Source: Candidatus Komeilibacteria bacterium RIFCSPHIGHO2_01_FULL_52_14
GTDB taxonomy: Bacteria; Patescibacteriota; Patescibacteriia; UBA1558; 2-01-FULL-52-15
NCBI GenBank assembly: GCA_001818365.1
Contig: MHKK01000016.1
Coordinates: forward strand, 4,278 to 15,193
Length of the DNA: 10,916 nucleotides
Reading direction: 5' to 3'
The notes under the pieces are model-generated. The model did no database searches and was not told where the DNA came from. It saw only the letters and a list, made by a program, of their open reading frames with translations. Of this stretch, positions 1-5,545 are shown one piece after another (positions within the stretch are counted from its first letter, which is position 1; the number at the start of each line of letters is the position of its first letter). The position numbers were made by a program, and so were the translations under genes.

Positions 1-464
1 AACATCCACCCGCCTCCATGCATACCGCGCATCATGCCGAAGCCTTTATATGTCGGCGCGTTCTGCATCCGGTTCTGCATTGTCTGTAACCGCTTGTCCG
101 CCTGTGATTGGCTAATGACGCCCTTGTCGACAAGCGCTTGCAGATCGGTCTTCAGCTGCTGTAGCCGGGCATCCTGCATACGCTTTTGCACGTCGGTCTC
201 GTTGATGTTATTTGTCTGCATGAGCTCCTGCATCGTTGTGCCGTTTGCCCATGCATCTTTTATCTGATCGACGCTCAAGCCGAGTATCTGCGATTGCTCC
301 TGAAACCGTTCTTGCTGGTGAGATGCAATCTGTTCGGGCGTTAGTGTGCTTGCACCAAACCCCCATCTGCCGAACATACCGTGAGCCGATGCCGCGTTTA
401 CGCCGAGGAGCACAAGCCCCAATGCCGGGATCGCGGCATACGCCAGCATATTCATTTTTTTCAT
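1..464 (-). CDS. Spy/CpxP-like secreted protein with Met/His-rich tail (3' end missing)
   Basis: The ATG at 464 opens 154 codons that run off the left edge with no stop. Residues 1-27 form a signal peptide (KK start, hydrophobic 7-22, A-S-A-H cleavage region), so the protein is exported. It then has an LTPEQ element at 41-45, recalling the LTxxQ motif of Spy/CpxP/ZraP, a long charged, Gln-rich helical stretch (about 46-135), and an 'LVDKGVISQSQAD' segment (111-123) of a kind common in small bacterial exported helical proteins. The visible C-terminus (142-154) is rich in Gly, Met and His, which would suit metal binding. The gene follows the sigma/membrane-protein pair on the same strand and has its own copy of the sigma-type promoter at 575-605, so it is probably a target or sensor arm of that system. 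There is no clear Shine-Dalgarno sequence before the ATG. The family is assigned from layout and motif only; export is well supported, the metal role is inference. Confidence 0.72.
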   Translation of the reverse strand, partial: MKKMNMLAYAAIPALGLVLLGVNAASAHGMFGRWGFGASTLTPEQIASHQQERFQEQSQILGLSVDQIKDAWANGTTMQELMQTNNINETDVQKRMQDARLQQLKTDLQALVDKGVISQSQADKRLQTMQNRMQNAPTYKGFGMMRGMHGGGWM

Positions 465-574
465 AGCGTGTTTGTTAGTAAGTTAGAGATGACGGCCGTC
501 TGAGCCGCAGACGCTCTGCATAGAGCGCACGGAAAGGGGAAACGTGGCCTATGCAGAGTTCTCTGCGCCTACTA
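465..574 (-). promoter_or_regulatory. Structured leader of the Spy-like gene with competing hairpins
   Basis: This is the untranslated stretch between the predicted promoter at 575-605 and the ATG at 464. CTCTGCATAG (514-523) and CTATGCAGAG (549-558) are perfect 10-bp inverted repeats. Each arm can instead fold locally: 512-527 as CGCTCT-4-AGAGCG, and 553-566 as GCAGAG-2-CTCTGC. Two more small elements lie nearer the gene: GTCTG-5-CAGAC (498-512) and the palindrome GACGGCCGTC (491-500). Because the structures exclude one another, this could be an RNA switch, an mRNA-stabilising leader or a repressor operator. No known riboswitch class was recognised. Confidence 0.45.
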
Positions 575-605
575 ATTACTACAAACGGGTGAAAAGATTA
601 TTTCA
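575..605 (-). promoter_or_regulatory. Candidate ECF-sigma promoter of the Spy-like gene
   Basis: Read on the minus strand, this is TGAAATAA, 13 nt, then TTGTAGTAAT. It matches in both boxes and in spacing the element directly upstream of the ECF sigma gene (1958-1988). The GAAAT...GTA layout with about 17 nt between resembles ECF promoters (GAAC-like -35, GTC/GTA-like -10). It begins just after the TAG stop of the membrane-protein gene (612-614), so the Spy-like gene can be transcribed separately from the sigma operon. Assignment to this sigma factor is inference from autoregulation in many ECF systems. Confidence 0.7.
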
Positions 606-611
606 CGACCG

Positions 612-1388
612 CTAAAAACCGTTTGGATCATGCGGGAAGCGAGGGCCGAAGGGCAGAACAAGGATTTTTTGAATGCCGATTGCTTGAATGATGCCATCGT
701 CCTCGGGCCCGTATATGACCACGCCGTCGCCACGGTTCAGCTGGAACGTTGATGTGCTGATAATCATCATGCGCATTCCGCGCTGCGGTACCCGTCGCGT
801 GAGCTGTGATACCTGTACACTATAGGATTTGCCGTTCGCTTCTTGTATGGTAAAACCGCCGTTCATGGTATCGATGATCGCTCCCTGGTGAACGCCCCGT
901 AGATGGCGCATGCCGAAATTACGATAGAGTTCCCCGCCGATCGGTAGCGTGTTCTCCCGTGCCTGACTGAAAAGCTGATCATGCATGTGAACGCGTTCAA
1001 GCGCGAACCCGCCCGCCACGGCGATCGCGACGATGCCAACGACCGAATAGAGGAGCGGCCGCCGGTACACAACGGGAAACCGCCGTCCGGCGATTTCCAA
1101 CAGGAACAGGAAGAGGATGGTCAGCAGTATCAGGAGCCACGGCAACGAGATGAGGAACGTATACCACCCACGGAAACCGAACAGCGGGGCAAACCAGACG
1201 CCGGAAAGGCGAAGCAGGAAAAAGATTAAACTGACCAGATAGAGCAGCGTCATGCCCAGGAGGGAGATTGCGGCGATCGCAAGCACCGCGTGCAGAACAA
1301 AATACCATCGCGGGCGCATTTTTATACTGCCGCTTGAAATGGCCTCCAGAACCCCCTTCTTTATTTTTTGTCCGTTACCGTTTTCCAT
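612..1388 (-). CDS. Three-helix membrane protein, putative anti-sigma factor
   Basis: This 258-residue protein has a 27-residue basic N-terminus, then hydrophobic segments at about 28-60, 74-99 and 111-130, followed by a C-terminal domain of about 128 residues. The loop GRRFPVVYRR (101-110) is strongly basic, so by the positive-inside rule it is cytoplasmic and the C-terminal domain faces outward. That domain looks beta-rich and has clustered His/Met residues (134-136, 160-167, 205-208). The gene overlaps the ECF sigma gene by 14 nt, which implies translational coupling; cotranscribed membrane partners of ECF factors are usually their anti-sigma factors. No zinc-binding anti-sigma motif (HxxxCxxC) or RskA/RseA domain is recognisable, so the role rests on context. 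The N-terminal tail of 27 residues is short for a sigma-binding domain. There is no Shine-Dalgarno before the ATG. It could instead be an accessory envelope protein. Confidence 0.6.
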   Translation of the reverse strand: MENGNGQKIKKGVLEAISSGSIKMRPRWYFVLHAVLAIAAISLLGMTLLYLVSLIFFLLRLSGVWFAPLFGFRGWYTFLISLPWLLILLTILFLFLLEIAGRRFPVVYRRPLLYSVVGIVAIAVAGGFALERVHMHDQLFSQARENTLPIGGELYRNFGMRHLRGVHQGAIIDTMNGGFTIQEANGKSYSVQVSQLTRRVPQRGMRMMIISTSTFQLNRGDGVVIYGPEDDGIIQAIGIQKILVLPFGPRFPHDPNGF

Positions 1389-1953
1389 AGGAGGGATCGT
1401 GTCTTGTGATTAGTTTCTGCAGGATCGCTTTTCCCCGCTGGAGACGTACGCCGACTGTCGCGACAGGGATCTGTAAAGCTTCCGCGATTTCCTTGTAGCC
1501 CAACTCTTCGTAGTAGTAGAGAACGAGCGGTTCGCGGTATTTTGCGTCGATCTGCGCCAGGCAACGATCCAGGATTGCACGCAAATCGTTTCGATTGACG
1601 TCCGCATCGGCCGTTTCTTTCGCTGCCGGGTGGGGGAGCACGACGTCAAAATCGACAAGGTGCATGGTATCGCGCCACTTTCGTTTTCCCGCATTGACGA
1701 ATTCATTATGCGCGATCCGGTATATCCACGGGGAAAATTTTCGGTGAATGTCAAAGCTCTTGATGTTCGTATAGGCCTTTATAAAAATTTCCTGGACCAG
1801 ATCCTTGCGGTCTTCTTCCTGAAGCAAAAATTTGCGGGCATAGCGCAGCAATTTGCGTTCATAGCGCTCAACCAGTGCCCCGAATGCCTGCAAGTCGCCT
1901 TTTTGTACTTGGAGTACGATGGCCTCGTCTGAAGCATCGCCCTTGTCTGCCAT
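1375..1953 (-). CDS. ECF-type RNA polymerase sigma factor
   Basis: The 192-residue protein has the two-domain ECF layout. Sigma-2 spans about 22-92, with the core-binding 'DRKDLVQEIFIKAY' helix (48-61) and the promoter-melting 'FSPWIYRIAHNEFVNAGKRK' region (73-92). An acidic linker follows, then sigma-4 at about 126-182, with 'LGYKEIAEALQIPVATVGVRLQRGKAIL' features (151-178) forming the helix-turn-helix for the -35 box. The length is typical for the family. It is the first gene of a two-gene operon with the membrane protein, and the candidate promoter 1958-1988 ends only 4 nt before the ATG. The transcript is therefore probably leaderless, and the gene is probably autoregulated. No other in-frame ATG lies near the N-terminus, which supports this start. 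The inducing signal is unknown; the Met/His-rich partner protein suggests metal or envelope stress. Confidence 0.95.
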   Translation of the reverse strand: MADKGDASDEAIVLQVQKGDLQAFGALVERYERKLLRYARKFLLQEEDRKDLVQEIFIKAYTNIKSFDIHRKFSPWIYRIAHNEFVNAGKRKWRDTMHLVDFDVVLPHPAAKETADADVNRNDLRAILDRCLAQIDAKYREPLVLYYYEELGYKEIAEALQIPVATVGVRLQRGKAILQKLITRHDPSYGKR

Positions 1954-1957
1954 ATGT

Positions 1958-1988
1958 ATTACTACAACAGAATTATCGGTTTATTTCA
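1958..1988 (-). promoter_or_regulatory. Candidate autoregulatory ECF promoter of the sigma operon
   Basis: On the minus strand this reads TGAAATAA (1988-1981), 13 nt, TTGTAGTAAT (1967-1958), then 4 nt and the ATG of the sigma gene. Both boxes and the spacing are identical to those at 575-605, while the 13-nt spacers are unrelated in sequence. That is what selection on two protein contact sites would give. The start of transcription should fall at or within a few bases of the initiation codon. Confidence 0.72.
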
Positions 1989-2049
1989 AAATCGATGTGC
2001 AATTATGAACCGCCGTTTACTGTAACCGCGCACAGCGATTTCTACAAGT

Positions 2050-2652
2050 TTACCACCGCGAAAATTCCCTTTTGAGCTTTTGGATCTCTTCCCGGCTCAA
2101 ACTATCGTAGACCGCTACCCAATTGGTGCTGATGAGTTTTTGCGCAGTTACCAGGCTGATGCGACCGTCGCACACAACATCGTTCAAATAATTTTCAACA
2201 AGATCCTTTTCGCGAAATCCCGGCGTTGGACGGGCCGCTTCGGGAAAAAGATTCGCGATATCGTTATTGCCGCCGAGTTCCAGCGGTATGAAATGATCCG
2301 CTTCATATGCGCCCGGCGCTTGCGGATACGAGAGAGAATATTCCGCATACACTTGTTTTTTAAGTTTTACCGAAACATCCCGCACGGTTTTCGTGTAGCC
2401 CTTGGTACACACCGTCTCTTTTGTCGCATCCGGAAAGACCGCGCCCGGAGTACAGCGGGGATCGGGGAGTCCATTCCGGGCCGTGCACCCGTCCGTTTTT
2501 GATCTTTCCGGCAGACGGAGCGGACCCGGGTAAACGCTTGCAAAGACGGGATTTGCCGTAGCCCCCGAAGGCGCATAAGCCAGAAATAAAAACATCGCTG
2601 CAAGCAGCAGGAATAAAATAATCACGATACCTATGGATACTCGCTGTTTCAT
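2050..2652 (-). CDS. Membrane-anchored or secreted HNH-type nuclease
   Basis: The ATG at 2652 is preferred because it places a classical signal or anchor segment (hydrophobic 6-26) at the N-terminus, giving 200 residues. A TTG at 2703 would add 17 residues ahead of it and has no better support. The domain at about 80-180 carries 'YEADHFIPLELGGNNDIANL' (116-135): the D119-H120 pair, the GG and the later Asn-Leu match the HNH/His-Me finger nuclease pattern 'vDHiiPLelGGsndi.NL'. It is followed by 'REKDLVENYL' (147-156), as in other exported proteins of this type. Four Cys (56, 67, 82, 161) could form disulfides outside the cell. It presumably cleaves DNA or RNA outside the membrane. It is divergent from a type IV pseudopilin gene, which would fit nucleic-acid scavenging or uptake, but only by proximity. 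A weak GAAAAG lies before the start. It could also be a toxin or a cell-wall-associated nuclease. Confidence 0.8.
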   Translation of the reverse strand: MKQRVSIGIVIILFLLLAAMFLFLAYAPSGATANPVFASVYPGPLRLPERSKTDGCTARNGLPDPRCTPGAVFPDATKETVCTKGYTKTVRDVSVKLKKQVYAEYSLSYPQAPGAYEADHFIPLELGGNNDIANLFPEAARPTPGFREKDLVENYLNDVVCDGRISLVTAQKLISTNWVAVYDSLSREEIQKLKREFSRW

Positions 2653-2722
2653 GTAATCGCTTTTCACGCGGCAGCGCGTTGGCAACGTATGCGGTTCAGT
2701 CAATCACGATGGTTACATGCGT

Positions 2723-2826
2723 CAAGCGCCGTCTCGTCCGACATCGTCCGAGACGGCTCCCCGCTCGCCACAATCGCTTGCGCTCAAGGCGCTTGCGTGC
2801 GAGAAGTTCGTGACGCCGGCGATTGT
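2723..2826. repeat. GC-rich spacer with nested inverted and direct repeats
   Basis: This spacer between the nuclease and pseudopilin genes contains a strong hairpin, GCCGTCTCG-12-CGAGACGGC (2728-2757, 9 perfect base pairs). It also holds CAAGCGCC (2723-2730) against GGCGCTTG (2788-2795), ACAATCGC (2770-2777) against GCGATTGT (2819-2826), and a direct repeat CGCTTGCG at 2775-2782 and 2790-2797. No T-run follows the main hairpin on either strand, so it is not a standard terminator. It may be a REP-like or mobile hairpin repeat, or the leader of the minus-strand nuclease gene. Confidence 0.5.
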
Positions 2827-2851
2827 AATGAGCTAGTACACAAGTTATACT
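2823..2851 (+). promoter_or_regulatory. Sigma70-type promoter of the pseudopilin gene
   Basis: TTGTAA (2823-2828), a 17-nt spacer, and TATACT (2846-2851) match the housekeeping consensus at 4/6 and 5/6 positions. Transcription would start near 2858, at or just before the possible start codons (GTG 2859, ATG 2862, ATG 2868). The leader would then be absent or only a few bases long, and the purine-rich GAGAGG at 2852-2857 would largely lie outside the mRNA. Confidence 0.6.
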
Positions 2852-2861
2852 GAGAGGTGTG

Positions 2862-3437
2862 ATGAAAATGACTATGCGAACGTCACGGCAGCTTCAGAAG
2901 GGTTTCACACTCATAGAATTGCTCGTTGTTATAGCTATCATTGGCTTTCTTGCAAGCATTGCTCTGGTTAATCTCAATAGCGCCAGGATGAAAGCCATGA
3001 ACGCTCGGGTTATAGCTGATTTGCGGCAGATACGATCAGCGATTACTCTCCTCGAACACGATACGGGCGCGTGGCCTGGTCGCACTGATGGAGTAACCCC
3101 CGGGTGCCCTGATTACAGAACCCCTGCTGCTGTGTGCGGGAATAAAAGCACGCCGGATTGTCACAACAATGAAATTAGGGATATGAACACCGACAATGCT
3201 GGCCTGCGCGTGAACCCCGACGGCTCCGGATCTCAGCAATCATATCCGAATTGGCAGGGACCGTATCTTCAAAGCGACCTGTTTGATCCATGGGGCTCAT
3301 CCTACTATATTGATTGCGACTTTGAATTACAAAACGGATCCGTAGTATCTGTTCTCGCATCAGCTGGGCCTAATACAACATGGGAAGATGAAAGTGAAGC
3401 AAATTTTGACGATATATACTATATCGTAGCCCGATAA
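2862..3437 (+). CDS. Type IV pseudopilin (GspG-like prepilin)
   Basis: The short basic leader ends in 'QLQKGFTLIELLVVIAIIGF' (10-29), the class III signal cleaved by prepilin peptidase after G14 to leave an N-methylated Phe. E19 is the conserved Glu5 of mature pilins. A hydrophobic alpha1 helix (15-36) continues into an amphipathic helix up to about 68. The C-terminal part has 'DPWGSSYYI' (142-150), 'SAGPN' (167-171) and 'FDDIYYI' (182-188), matching the end of GspG/PilE-like pseudopilins. An inserted loop (about 72-125) holds Cys 82, 92 and 100, with a fourth Cys at 152, so two disulfides are possible. The start is uncertain: GTG 2859, ATG 2862 or ATG 2868. The gene is monocistronic between its own promoter and a terminator, with no assembly genes in view. 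It probably forms or caps a pilus fibre used for adhesion or DNA uptake. Confidence 0.93.
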   Translation: MKMTMRTSRQLQKGFTLIELLVVIAIIGFLASIALVNLNSARMKAMNARVIADLRQIRSAITLLEHDTGAWPGRTDGVTPGCPDYRTPAAVCGNKSTPDCHNNEIRDMNTDNAGLRVNPDGSGSQQSYPNWQGPYLQSDLFDPWGSSYYIDCDFELQNGSVVSVLASAGPNTTWEDESEANFDDIYYIVAR

Positions 3438-3461
3438 TTCACATATTCGCAGCAGCAGACA

Positions 3462-3496
3462 ACACTCCCGTACCAGAGCGTGCGGGGGTGTTTTTT
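3462..3496 (+). terminator. Rho-independent terminator of the pseudopilin gene
   Basis: An 11-bp stem (3462-3472 with 3481-3491, including two G-U pairs) with an 8-nt loop is followed by a run of T to 3496. It lies 24 nt after the TAA stop and closes the pseudopilin transcription unit. Confidence 0.85.
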
Positions 3497-3641
3497 GGGT
3501 GACACCACCACGGAATTCGGCCAGCAGCGCACGACAAGTGGGAAAAATACTCAAGCTCGGTAATAATAAGCACGGACACAATGAAAGAGATGATGACGAT
3601 GAAGACGCTGATTGATAGCTGTTAACCCTCGTCTGCATGAG
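3497..3641. other. Intergenic spacer with no recognised feature
   Basis: No convincing gene is visible here. A 14-codon plus-strand frame (3581-3625) has no ribosome-binding site and no gene or attenuator behind it. A minus-strand frame covering 3360-3707 overlaps the end of the pseudopilin gene and its terminator, and its product is low-complexity Ser/Leu/Cys-rich. Confidence 0.5.
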
Positions 3642-3664
3642 AAAAACCCCCATAGTGCAGGGGG
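3642..3664 (-). terminator. Rho-independent terminator of the 267-residue unknown gene
   Basis: On the minus strand this is CCCCC, an 8-nt loop, GGGGG, then TTTTT (3646-3642). It lies about 90 nt after the TAA stop at 3755 and is the only hairpin followed by a T-run downstream of that gene. The stem is short but all G-C. A weaker hairpin, GACAG-4-CTGTC (3708-3721), sits between the two and has no T-run. Confidence 0.65.
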
Positions 3665-3754
3665 CCTTATGTCGTTCTCTATCCCTTGTTAGGTAATAAC
3701 GAGCCAAGACAGGCGTCTGTCAGTTTACACGCACGAGATACTTACTCTTTTATT

Positions 3755-4558
3755 TTATGTTTTTTTATATAAATCCTTGACGGTTTCTTCCCTGAGCTTC
3801 ATATATTTTTCAAATGCTTCTTTCAGTTCGCTCATATTTTTGGCGCGTTTCATCTGTACCATCAGAATATAATAGTACTGAAGCGCTTGATCGAGATCGC
3901 AAGTAACTTTTACACGGGGTGTCCCTTGGTACCCTTCGAACACAAGCCATTCGCCTTCAACGTTGGCAATTGTGGCCTTGGCGCTTCCGGGGAAACCATC
4001 AACTTTAACGCCCGGCATCTCGGTCATCTCAACATGAAACAGCTTATCCAGCTTCAGATATCTCTTATCCCCAGGGGTATAGAGATACTCGGCGTCATAC
4101 AACCCCTTCATGAATGAAATGAAAAGTACGCGCGCGATCCGGTACAGTTCCTTTTTATCTATGCTCTTGTCGGAAAGTATTTGCTTAAGATGTTCTAGGT
4201 TAATGGTAAAAAAAGGTATCACCAGCGTTGGCCGCTTAGATGTATCCCAACCGACGCTTGTCTCAACATGACCGCCTTTAACAATGGCGGTGAACCTCAG
4301 ATCGTCCAAATCACGGATGCTGATGAACAATATCTCTTCCAGTTCCTTCAACACAGGGTATCTGTCCGCGGCCTTACCGATCAGATCAGCGCATTCCTGA
4401 AATACTTTATAGGCGGCTTTCTCTTTGTCCGTTTGGAGGATTGTCCGCCCACGATCGAACGCAAGCGGTGCTCTTTTAAATTCCTTCACGTAGCGATCCG
4501 AGCCGAGACTTGTTATCTTACTGAGCGCGGATATAAACGAATTTTGCATTTTGGCCAT
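3755..4558 (-). CDS. Conserved-looking cytoplasmic protein of unknown function
   Basis: The 267-residue protein has no signal peptide or membrane segment. The family is not recognised. Its N-terminal part (about 1-75) and C-terminal part (about 222-265) are helical and charged, and the end (240-265) may be a coiled coil rich in Lys and Glu. The middle is mixed alpha/beta: strands near 88-95, 109-115, 195-200 and 204-210, with a helical 'ENL..L'-type segment (119-130, then 135-155) between. The layout of the middle (a strand ending in TLVIP, a helix, then a Leu-rich helix) faintly recalls SCP2-type lipid-binding domains; this is a guess. It diverges from the lipid-gene operon and shares its promoter region, so a role with those enzymes is possible. 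ATG 4558 is used; M4 (4549) is an alternative. Neither has a clear Shine-Dalgarno. The frame is long and uses normal codons, so the gene itself is very likely real. Confidence 0.82.
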   Translation of the reverse strand: MAKMQNSFISALSKITSLGSDRYVKEFKRAPLAFDRGRTILQTDKEKAAYKVFQECADLIGKAADRYPVLKELEEILFISIRDLDDLRFTAIVKGGHVETSVGWDTSKRPTLVIPFFTINLEHLKQILSDKSIDKKELYRIARVLFISFMKGLYDAEYLYTPGDKRYLKLDKLFHVEMTEMPGVKVDGFPGSAKATIANVEGEWLVFEGYQGTPRVKVTCDLDQALQYYYILMVQMKRAKNMSELKEAFEKYMKLREETVKDLYKKT

Positions 4559-4570
4559 GGTAATAGTGCT

Positions 4571-4599
4571 TTGATTTAACGGGTGTAGTGTAGTATATT
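4571..4599 (+). promoter_or_regulatory. Sigma70-type promoter of the lipid operon
   Basis: TTGATT (4571-4576), a 17-nt spacer and TATATT (4594-4599) match the housekeeping consensus at 4/6 and 5/6 positions. Transcription should start near 4606, giving a leader of about 15 nt with no Shine-Dalgarno before the ATG at 4622. No other promoter of this quality was noticed between the tightly packed genes that follow, so this one probably drives all five. Confidence 0.65.
4592..4597 (-). promoter_or_regulatory. Possible -10 box for the divergent unknown gene
   Basis: On the minus strand, TATACT lies 33 nt upstream of the ATG at 4558 and overlaps the -10 box of the plus-strand promoter by 4 nt. No good -35 hexamer stands 16-18 nt upstream (the 17-nt position reads GTCGTT), so the call is tentative. 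If real, polymerases could not occupy both promoters at once. Confidence 0.35.
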
Positions 4600-4621
4600 C
4601 CGTTTATATTAGCAACGACGC

Positions 4622-5539
4622 ATGAGCGATACAAATACCAGTTTATCTCACAGCACCTTCTTTTTAGGCAGATTCGCAACATACATTGGAGAAAGATTCC
4701 CTGGCCACATCGCGTTACTCTACTCCGTGTTATTCAGCCTTTGTGTGCTGGTTTTTACTGACACTTCGGTTACCGGGGGCGATTTCGTATCCGCCCCTTT
4801 TATCATCGTCACGGCAACGATTTTTCTGTTTTTTGTACGCTTGAGATTAGTCGATGAAATCAAGGATTATCGGTATGACTCTCAATATCATTCAGAACGT
4901 CCGGTCACCAGAGGAATCTTACGGCTTACGGAAATAAAATATTTGATCCTCATAACGCTGGTGTTGGAATTTATATTTCAGTTGGGCAACACGTATGCCG
5001 GAATTATAACGTACGGTATTTTTTTATTGTACTCGTACTTCATGTACAAGGAATTTTACCGCAAGTCATTTTTTTCGCAGCACCTGCTGGCCGGTCTTCT
5101 GGCCCACCAATTCATTTTTATGCTCGCCACGCTCTTCGCACTCAGCACAATGCAACAACGGTTACCCGAACTCGATCCAAACTTCTTTATTTTTATATTG
5201 TTTATGTTCGCTCCTCCTTTCATGTTTGAGCTCGGACGAAAACTCGAGCACCGGAAAGATGATCGGGGTGAAAATACTGATGATACCTATATATTCAGAT
5301 GGGGCCTGGTTTCTTCATTTCTATTTCTGATGATCATCAGCTTTATACAGGGCACAGCCCTTACCTACTTGCTCGGCGACAGGTACTATTTTGGCCTTGC
5401 GTATAATGGTGTCCTAGTGTTAACCATCATATGGTTTCTAAAAAGCCGATTCGTGGTTTCAAAAACTGCGAAGTACTGGTCGGTGCTGCTCGCGTTACTG
5501 GGGATGGCACTGTACGTGGTTAATAAAATTGGCATATAG
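4622..5539 (+). CDS. UbiA-family membrane prenyltransferase
   Basis: The 305-residue protein has about eight or nine hydrophobic segments. The first catalytic motif of the family (NDxxDxxxD type) is seen as 'RLVDEIKDYRYD' (75-86) followed by 'HSERPVTRG' (90-98), with acidic residues D78, E79, D82 and D86 to bind Mg-diphosphate. The second acidic motif is represented by 'ELGRKLEHRKDDRGENTDD' (203-221), between later helices. UbiA enzymes move a prenyl group from its diphosphate to an acceptor such as a quinone ring, chlorophyllide, phosphoribose or, in archaea, geranylgeranylglyceryl phosphate; the acceptor cannot be read from the sequence. It is first in the operon, behind the promoter at 4571-4599. 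It ends with TAG only 6 nt before the next gene, which lies in the same frame. The context with lipid-alcohol and CDP-lipid enzymes favours a lipid product. Family assignment is good, substrate unknown. Confidence 0.8.
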   Translation: MSDTNTSLSHSTFFLGRFATYIGERFPGHIALLYSVLFSLCVLVFTDTSVTGGDFVSAPFIIVTATIFLFFVRLRLVDEIKDYRYDSQYHSERPVTRGILRLTEIKYLILITLVLEFIFQLGNTYAGIITYGIFLLYSYFMYKEFYRKSFFSQHLLAGLLAHQFIFMLATLFALSTMQQRLPELDPNFFIFILFMFAPPFMFELGRKLEHRKDDRGENTDDTYIFRWGLVSSFLFLMIISFIQGTALTYLLGDRYYFGLAYNGVLVLTIIWFLKSRFVVSKTAKYWSVLLALLGMALYVVNKIGI

Positions 5540-5545
5540 CGTATC

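Noticed and set aside
34..466. Two plus-strand frames (34-267 and 236-466)
   Set aside because: They lie antisense to the clearly protein-like, signal-peptide-bearing Spy-like gene and their products are Cys/Ser/Arg-rich with no domain features.
2653..2703. Upstream TTG start for the nuclease
   Set aside because: It would place 17 polar residues before the signal segment; the ATG at 2652 gives a standard signal peptide start.
3581..3625. 14-codon plus-strand frame, possible leader peptide or attenuator
   Set aside because: The hairpin after it is followed by T residues only on the minus strand, and no plus-strand gene follows for about 1 kb.
3360..3707. Minus-strand 115-codon frame between pseudopilin and unknown gene
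   Set aside because: It overlaps the 3' end of the pseudopilin and both terminators, and its product is low-complexity Ser/Leu/Cys-rich without a ribosome-binding site.
3708..3721. Hairpin GACAG-4-CTGTC as terminator of the unknown gene
   Set aside because: The stem is only 5 bp and has no T-run on the minus strand; the hairpin at 3642-3664 fits better.
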